DNA of 9,749 nucleotides from Candidatus Heimdallarchaeota archaeon (GTDB taxonomy: Archaea; Asgardarchaeota; Heimdallarchaeia; Heimdallarchaeales; Kariarchaeaceae), in the NCBI GenBank assembly GCA_029882335.1, contig JAOUKW010000138.1, forward strand, positions 1-9,749, read 5' to 3'. The position numbers were made by a program, and so were the translations under genes. The notes below the pieces were generated by a model. That model did not search any database, was not told where the DNA came from, and was given only the letters and a program-made list of their open reading frames with translations. Positions 5,790-9,749 of this stretch are shown here, one piece after another (position 1 is the stretch's first letter; the number at the start of each line of letters is the position of its first letter).

Positions 5790-7088
5790 TCAAAGGATGA
5801 TCGCCATGTAAATATCAAGTAAATTAATATCAGTTTGATTCAAAGTTAGGCCATATCCCAAGGAGGATAAAACACCTCCTGTATTTAATTTTTGAATGAT
5901 TTTATAAGAACCACCTAGGGGGATTAAGTGTTTTGCAGTATGGTTAGAGACAATGTACCCTGAGGAAGGAGAAGTACCATCTTTACCATCTGTGGCGATC
6001 CCTATAAAACATATATTATCTAGTTGTTTAATTTTTTCAGCAACTAATGTACAAATTGATGATACTCTTCCACCCTTACTGTTGTCATTTATTGTTTGAT
6101 TTAGAACGACTACTGGTTCTCCTGCCCAAATCAGTGTTGAGTAATTATCTGCTTTAATAATTTCCTCCACAATTGCATCGCAAACAACTTCAATATTACC
6201 ACCTAATGACATATTTATTATTCTAGAATTTATATTATTATTTTGTAAATGCTGATCTAATCTAGAAAGTAGTACTTTTCGAGATAATATTATTTCACAA
6301 TGAGTATCACCAGATGTCGTAGTAAATTGTTTGATGTCATTTGTTGAATTAATGTTAATTTGTAATTTATTCTTTTCAACGTACCTATTTAACCATTGTA
6401 CGGCTCTGTTTGAGTATATTATTCCTGGTACTGTTGGTCCTGATCCAATAACTTGAGGATTATCTGATATTACATCAGAGATACACCATGTATATATTTT
6501 ATGCTTACTATATTTTGAACTAAATTTACCTGCCTTTACTCTATCGATTAATGCTCGAATAGTGTTCAATTCATGTATATCAAATCCTTGTTTCAAGGCT
6601 GAAGTTACTATTTCAATGTACTGCTTTGCAGTTATTCCATTTTCAGGAATTGCAAGTACAGCTGATGTTCCACCAGTAATTATTACTTGAAACACTGTGT
6701 TTTCATCTAGTTTGTCTAATTCCTTACATAATTTCTCTGTTATTTTAAATGTAGTTTCTGTTGGTATTGGATGAGGTAATTCATAGTAAAACCAATTACT
6801 CAATTTTTCTTTATTTAAATTTGAATAATATTTTGCTTGTAAAACATATATTTTTTGTGGTTTCTTCTGCATATAATTTTGAAGTGCATCAGCAAATACG
6901 GCTGCATTCTTACCAAAACTAAGAATTATTTGTTTTTCATGATTTAAATCCTCATTGGGTATATTCAAGACGGATCGATGTGGTTTAATTGAGTTAATCG
7001 ATGTAACTAAACTACTTATGTGAAGCTCAATGAGATTTCTCATTTCCTTAGATAATTCTTCAGATAATTTGTATGAGACTGTAGTCAT
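5790..7088 (-). CDS. Glycerate 2-kinase (MOFRL family)
   Basis: This 432-residue protein matches the GckA/MOFRL glycerate kinases, which use ATP to make 2-phosphoglycerate from D-glycerate in the non-phosphorylating or semi-phosphorylating Entner-Doudoroff routes and in serine or glyoxylate metabolism. Visible blocks, numbered from the ATG at 7088: SFGKNAA with the conserved Lys60, HPIP (106-109), ITGGTSA (137-143), LNTIRALIDRVKAGK (174-188), SDVISDNPQVIGSGPT (204-219), GEPVVVL (323-329), KGGR (338-341) and ATDGKDG (365-371). Two blocks are unusual: after KGGR the common Asn-Gln-Glu is replaced by VSS, and the C-terminal TGPTGTN signature reads TLNQTDIN. The frame extends upstream to a TTG at 7139, but the 17 added residues look unlike family sequence, so ATG at 7088 is preferred. 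The gene is divergent from the RibL-like gene. Family call is strong; exact substrate is inferred. Confidence 0.9.
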   Translation of the reverse strand: MTTVSYKLSEELSKEMRNLIELHISSLVTSINSIKPHRSVLNIPNEDLNHEKQIILSFGKNAAVFADALQNYMQKKPQKIYVLQAKYYSNLNKEKLSNWFYYELPHPIPTETTFKITEKLCKELDKLDENTVFQVIITGGTSAVLAIPENGITAKQYIEIVTSALKQGFDIHELNTIRALIDRVKAGKFSSKYSKHKIYTWCISDVISDNPQVIGSGPTVPGIIYSNRAVQWLNRYVEKNKLQININSTNDIKQFTTTSGDTHCEIILSRKVLLSRLDQHLQNNNINSRIINMSLGGNIEVVCDAIVEEIIKADNYSTLIWAGEPVVVLNQTINDNSKGGRVSSICTLVAEKIKQLDNICFIGIATDGKDGTSPSSGYIVSNHTAKHLIPLGGSYKIIQKLNTGGVLSSLGYGLTLNQTDINLLDIYMAIIL

Positions 7089-7230
7089 TGAATAATTTAA
7101 TTTATACAATAAAGTATTTGAATTCAAAGAAGGTATCAAATAAAATCAACAAAATTATCAATTCATATTACTAGGATTCATACATGAATCATTTTATGTA
7201 ATAATTCAAATATGATATCTGTTGCACTTA

Positions 7231-7842
7231 ATGTACAAAAAAATATTATCTTATATTTTTATTCATAATTTAGCAAACAATAAAGAAGTTACTTATAATG
7301 AATTATGTAAAATATTTAGTACTACCTGTGTTGATCAACTTCTTCCACAATTAATAGAGAACAGTTTTATTAAACAAGAAGGTACGAGATTAATTCTTAC
7401 ACCTAAAGGTCGGGAGCAATTAATAGTTGTATTGACTGGTGGGGTTTACGATCTATTACATCGAGGTCACTTGACTACCCTTTCTGAATCAAAAAATTTA
7501 GGGGATGTTCTAATTGTGGTGATTGCTCGTGATACGACTGTGGAAAAAAACAAACGTAAGCCAATTCATAATGAAGTAGATCGAGTCTATTTAATAAATT
7601 CAATTAAATGTGTTGATCTGGCTATCTTAGGAGATCTTCAAGATCATATGAAGGTTGTTAAGAAAATTCAACCCAATATAATTACTCTTGGTTCTGATCA
7701 AACACATCGAATTAACCAATTAAAGAAACAATTAGAAGAAATTGATTTATCTATGATACAACTCATTAGATTGGAAGTTGATTATGAAGATATGGCAACT
7801 ACCAAGGTAATAAATGAAATACTAAATAGAAATTCATCTTAA
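7231..7842 (+). CDS. ribL: Winged-helix/cytidylyltransferase fusion, RibL-like FAD synthase
   Basis: This 203-residue protein joins two domains. Residues 1-65 look like a winged helix: helices around ILSYIFIHN and TYNELCKIF, a recognition-helix region VDQLLPQLIENSFI, then a wing ending LILTPKGREQL. From residue 66 it is a nucleotidyltransferase of the archaeal FAD synthase type, with LTGGVYDLLHRGHLTT holding the HxGH motif (HRGH, 77-80), GDVLIVVIARD, VEKNKRKPI, ILGD, NIITLGSDQ and a C-terminal ATTKVI in place of the usual S-S/T-x-I/V motif. RibL transfers AMP from ATP to FMN, making FAD. Related cytidylyltransferases act on glycerol phosphate, but the nearby riboflavin kinase gene supports FAD synthase. 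The winged helix may give autoregulation or be structural. ATG at 7231 is preferred over TTG at 7222. It has no Shine-Dalgarno sequence and a weak AT-rich box about 30 bases upstream. The gene converges on ribK. Confidence 0.85.
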   Translation: MYKKILSYIFIHNLANNKEVTYNELCKIFSTTCVDQLLPQLIENSFIKQEGTRLILTPKGREQLIVVLTGGVYDLLHRGHLTTLSESKNLGDVLIVVIARDTTVEKNKRKPIHNEVDRVYLINSIKCVDLAILGDLQDHMKVVKKIQPNIITLGSDQTHRINQLKKQLEEIDLSMIQLIRLEVDYEDMATTKVINEILNRNSS

Positions 7843-7856
7843 TTAACTATGATATA

Positions 7857-7876
7857 TTTCTTTTTCATTTTTTCTT
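7857..7876 (+). terminator. T-rich terminator of the ribL-like gene
   Basis: Starting 14 bases after the ribL-like stop, a tract of four T, five T and six T separated by single C or CA bases matches the oligo-T terminators used by archaeal RNA polymerase. It lies between the convergent ribL-like and ribK genes. Confidence 0.5.
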
Positions 7877-7965
7877 AAAAACGCATTATATGATAAACAT
7901 GTGCAGTCTCGACATATTATTTAAGATGATCAAGCACCTGGGTTTGGATAACATTTTAATGTGAT

Positions 7966-8379
7966 TCATTCAATTTGTACCTTGAATTCCAGTAATGAAT
8001 CATCAGATAACCCTAGACTGACTCTTAAATTTAAATGGGATACAATTTCAATAATATTGGTGTTATGGGTTGAAAGTAATGGCTTAACTATTATTCCTTT
8101 AATATATTGATTTTCATTTAAAGGTGCATTTTTTGATTTTATATATACCGGTAATGTAATTATTGCTCCAAGAGAAGTATCACCATCCTTCACATCATCA
8201 AATATTATTCCCGATGACCACAGATGATTCAATTTTTCTAAGTCATTATCTTCTAACTCAATATTTAGAGTACCTAAAAAAGGATATTTATCAAGTAAAT
8301 CTGTAAAAATCTTGTTGTAAGGTTGCAAGCTAAGAAAATGTTTTCCTTTTCCCATACCAGATTTTATTTTTCCCTTTAT
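7966..8379 (-). CDS. ribK: CTP-dependent riboflavin kinase, with a probable ATA start codon
   Basis: This is the archaeal riboflavin kinase (DUF120 family, as MJ0056), which uses CTP to phosphorylate riboflavin to FMN. Counted from the proposed ATA start (137 residues; MJ0056 is about the same), residues 2-12 read KGKIKSGMGKG, the first strand and glycine-rich SGxGxG loop. Then come HFLSLQPY (14-21), PFLGTLNIEL (33-42), whose GTLN motif binds nucleotide and metal, KGIIVKPLLSTH (94-105), IIEIV (109-113) and NLR (117-119). The first ATG, at 8355, would remove the first eight residues: the entire first strand and part of the loop. No ATG, GTG or TTG exists between it and the in-frame stop, but GGTGA lies 6 bases before ATA at 8379, which overlaps the translin stop as ATAA. 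I therefore place the start at ATA. There is no winged helix here; in some archaea one is fused to RibK. Family call is strong; the start is inference. Confidence 0.85.
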   Translation of the reverse strand: MKGKIKSGMGKGKHFLSLQPYNKIFTDLLDKYPFLGTLNIELEDNDLEKLNHLWSSGIIFDDVKDGDTSLGAIITLPVYIKSKNAPLNENQYIKGIIVKPLLSTHNTNIIEIVSHLNLRVSLGLSDDSLLEFKVQIE

Positions 8380-8975
8380 TTGTTATCACCTTTAAGACGT
8401 TCATTGATAATAGCATGTGCAATGTCTGATTGTGTTTTATCCATGACCATTCTAAGTACATCAATTTTTCTTCTTAAATTAGGGATTAACGACTTTGAAA
8501 ATTCTAAACCTGAAAGATTTTCATAAATTTCCTCAATCCATTGATAGAATCGTTTGGCATCATCAATCTTTCCTTCTATAATTAAAGATAGAATAATTCT
8601 ACGTAATTCTCCTGGTACATCACATAAGCCTAATAACCAGATCCATTTCGGGATTCCTAAGAAATCAGCAGAAGTAATTGAATTTCCTTTAATTATATCA
8701 TTCAAAATAATAAATTCAGTGTATTCTTCTAAGCCCTGTGAAACTATATTCCATGAAGTCACATGTGACAGGTATTGCATCTCCGTAATTACAGTTGGAA
8801 CAATCGATGCCAATTTATCTAGATGGGGTTGTATTTCTTTATTCTTAATTAAGTTTGAAATTCCAGTACCACTAATGCGTCTAATTTTTCTATCCTCTTT
8901 AATTACAAACTCTTTCTTTTCATCAAAACTATTTAACTCCTCGACTATATCATCTATTAAAAAATTCAAATTCAT
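8376..8975 (-). CDS. Translin-family (Trax-like) protein
   Basis: This 199-residue, largely helical protein matches the archaeal translin family. RKIRRISGTGISNLI (29-43) corresponds to the basic helix before the core. GLEEYTEFIILNDII (81-95) is the conserved EY-x-E helix, and LGIPKWIWLLGLCDVPGELRR (106-126) is the family signature. SLIPNLRRKIDVLR (162-175) matches the C-terminal helix. In the C3PO nuclease the Trax subunit uses a Glu-x-x-Glu pair and an Asp in the GVAD-type motif; here Glu84, Glu87 and Asp119 occupy the same places, so RNase activity is plausible. Eukaryotic translin and Trax form octameric shells that cut RNA, and an archaeal homologue from Archaeoglobus has been reported to do likewise. 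The gene's stop overlaps the proposed ribK start, so the two should be co-transcribed and translationally coupled; a functional tie is unknown. The ATG at 8975 has a TATA-like box 26 bases upstream and no ribosome-binding site. Confidence 0.87.
   Translation of the reverse strand: MNLNFLIDDIVEELNSFDEKKEFVIKEDRKIRRISGTGISNLIKNKEIQPHLDKLASIVPTVITEMQYLSHVTSWNIVSQGLEEYTEFIILNDIIKGNSITSADFLGIPKWIWLLGLCDVPGELRRIILSLIIEGKIDDAKRFYQWIEEIYENLSGLEFSKSLIPNLRRKIDVLRMVMDKTQSDIAHAIINERLKGDNK
8386..8390 (-). promoter_or_regulatory. Ribosome-binding site for ribK inside the translin gene
   Basis: GGTGA on the minus strand, in the last codons of the translin gene, lies 6 bases before the ATA at 8379 and 30 bases before the first ATG at 8355. 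The spacing is ideal for the ATA and too long for the ATG, so it decides the start of ribK and implies translational coupling. Confidence 0.55.
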
Positions 8976-8996
8976 ATTATTCTATTATTTAGCAAC

Positions 8997-9005
8997 TATT
9001 TTATG
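8997..9005 (-). promoter_or_regulatory. TATA box of the translin-ribK operon
   Basis: CATAAAATA on the minus strand is centred 26 bases before the ATG at 8975, predicting a leaderless transcript. No other promoter-like element is seen between the translin gene and ribK, so this probably drives both. Confidence 0.42.
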
Positions 9006-9247
9006 ATTGAGAATCTTTTCTAGAATAATGATAGTTTATCTCAAACAATTACTTAACTCTATATACCTAACAAATTGAACCTATCGAAATTTAGTACCAA
9101 AAAATCATTACATTTGTTGCCTTTTATTTGAGATATTTTATAAATTCTCCTTGAACATAATCGCAAAGGTTATTTTCATTTATGAGTACCTAAATGTAAT
9201 CACAAACAAGCTGTCCAACTTGGTATTGAGTGGTAGAAAAAAAAATT

Positions 9248-9348
9248 GGGTGTGTAGCTCAGCTAGGTAGAGCATCGGACTCTTATTGAAAGAATTTCAA
9301 CTTTTAGAAGAAATCCGACTGTCGAGGGTTCAAATCCCTTCACGCTCA
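9248..9348 (+). tRNA. tRNA-Lys (anticodon CTT) with an intron
   Basis: A complete cloverleaf can be drawn. The acceptor stem GGGTGTG (9248-9254) pairs with CACGCTC (9341-9347) using two G-T pairs. The D arm is GCTC (9257-9260) with GAGC (9270-9273), and the D loop contains GG. The anticodon stem TCGGA (9275-9279) pairs with TCCGA (9314-9318). The T arm is GAGGG with CCCTT around TTCAAAT (9329-9335). Discriminator is A9348 and no CCA is encoded. The anticodon CTT at 9282-9284 reads AAG codons. A 27-base insertion follows position 37, the usual archaeal intron site, so the product must be spliced by the archaeal endonuclease and ligase. The spliced loop would read CTCTTAA, as usual for tRNA-Lys. 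I see no convincing upstream TATA box. Confidence 0.93.
9286..9312 (+). other. tRNA-Lys intron with bulge-helix-bulge-like pairing
   Basis: The 27-base intron can fold with the anticodon region: TCTT at 9281-9284 pairs with AAGA at 9308-9311, giving the four-pair central helix expected of a splicing motif. TTGAAAG (9286-9292) can pair with CTTTTAG (9301-9307), or alternatively TTGAA with TTCAA inside the intron. The A9312-A9313 side bulge fits a 3' splice site. The 5' bulge is less regular than canonical, so the motif is relaxed and the boundaries may shift by one or two bases. Confidence 0.75.
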
Positions 9349-9749
9349 TTTAATTATTGAGTATATTATTTAATTCAATAAAACTTCTTCTTTTATATTT
9401 GATTAAAATGGAAACTTCCAGTTAAGCTTTGATATAAATAATATTAGATACATCTTTTAGATTTAATTATAAAGTATGGAACAAAATGTTATTGTGTGTA
9501 TATTTTGGTATCTCTACAAGTAGTTTGATTCTGTTCTGACTGATATTAAATTGAAATTATTGATTAAAAGTTAATGTGATAATTTGTTGAAGCATTAATA
9601 TATACTAAATATTGATCTTTGAACATATCTAATAATTTTAAATATGAATCTATCTATATAATAAATCATTTAATAAATCTTTAATTGTGAATTTATGATC
9701 AACACCTATTTTTTGGTGATATTTTTATTAATAAAGAAATATTCTCTCA
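9349..9749. other. Gene-free AT-rich region
   Basis: Apart from the possible tRNA terminator at its left end, I found nothing supportable in these 401 bases. Stops are frequent in all frames, and no frame open at the right edge is longer than about 20 codons. No direct repeat array, tRNA or other RNA gene stands out. Confidence 0.6.
9354..9396 (+). terminator. Possible terminator after tRNA-Lys
   Basis: A seven-pair inverted repeat, TTATTGA (9354-9360) with TCAATAA (9375-9381), is followed by the pyrimidine-rich CTTCTTCTTTTAT (9384-9396). In archaea the T-rich part alone could terminate the short tRNA transcript. The hairpin is AT-rich and may be chance. Confidence 0.3.

Noticed and set aside
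7101..7106. TATAAA upstream of the glycerate kinase ATG at 7088 (minus strand)
   Set aside because: It is only about 15 bases from the ATG, too close for a start site that keeps the codon; it would fit neither start option.
7890..7964. A 24-codon plus-strand frame between the ribL-like gene and ribK
   Set aside because: Too short, with no ribosome-binding site or recognisable peptide, and it follows the ribL terminator tract.
5790..8975. A possible novel multi-gene system spanning the glycerate kinase, ribL-like, ribK and translin genes
   Set aside because: Strand changes and separate promoters break the set up; only the translin-ribK pair is physically coupled, and each gene has an ordinary housekeeping relative.
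8323..9006. Two plus-strand open frames of 67 and 150 codons
   Set aside because: Both are antisense to ribK and the translin gene, whose protein families are clear.
9703..9728. CACC/GGTG hairpin followed by a T run
   Set aside because: Only four pairs around a T-rich loop, with no gene upstream on the plus strand to terminate.

Overview
The window looks like a piece of an AT-rich archaeal chromosome (I judge the bases to be roughly 70% A+T by eye). The archaeal assignment rests on several independent signs: a CTP-dependent riboflavin kinase (RibK, an archaeal family), a RibL-type FAD synthase, a GPN-loop GTPase, an archaeal cis-prenyltransferase, a TIGR00288-like NYN protein, a translin-family protein, and a tRNA-Lys(CTT) with a short intron after position 37 and no encoded CCA. 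TATA-like boxes sit about 26-32 bases before several start codons. The MglA-type small GTPase together with a stand-alone roadblock/LC7 protein fits an Asgard archaeon best. Such genes also occur in other archaea, so the lineage is inference.

Layout. Bases 1-911 (-) hold a truncated, highly charged coiled-coil protein. It diverges from a GNAT-fold protein at 1083-1862 (+). An MglA-like small GTPase (2138-2722, +) then converges, with a 5-base gap, on a minus-strand row of five genes. In transcription order these are a MOFRL-family glycerate 2-kinase (7088-5790), a GPN-loop GTPase (5736-4978), a roadblock/LC7 protein (4748-4398), a cis-prenyltransferase (4306-3524) and a degenerate NYN-domain protein (3387-2728). 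Gaps of 53-229 bases, several with TATA-like boxes or T runs, suggest mostly separate transcripts rather than one operon.

The right part is a flavin-cofactor locus. A winged-helix/cytidylyltransferase fusion (RibL-like FAD synthase, 7231-7842, +) converges on ribK (8379-7966, -). ribK is overlapped by, and probably translationally coupled to, an upstream translin-family gene (8975-8376, -) that keeps the Glu-Glu-Asp triad of the C3PO nuclease subunit Trax. RibK would make FMN from riboflavin and RibL would adenylylate it to FAD. After this come the intron-containing tRNA-Lys (9248-9348, +) and about 400 bases with no gene I can support.

The most notable observation is that ribK appears to begin at an ATA codon. 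The conserved first strand and glycine-rich loop lie upstream of the first ATG, and a GGTGA ribosome-binding site sits 6 bases before an ATA that overlaps the translin stop as ATAA. This is what a single G-to-A change in a classical ATGA overlap would leave. I see no mobile element, CRISPR array or recognisable defence system.
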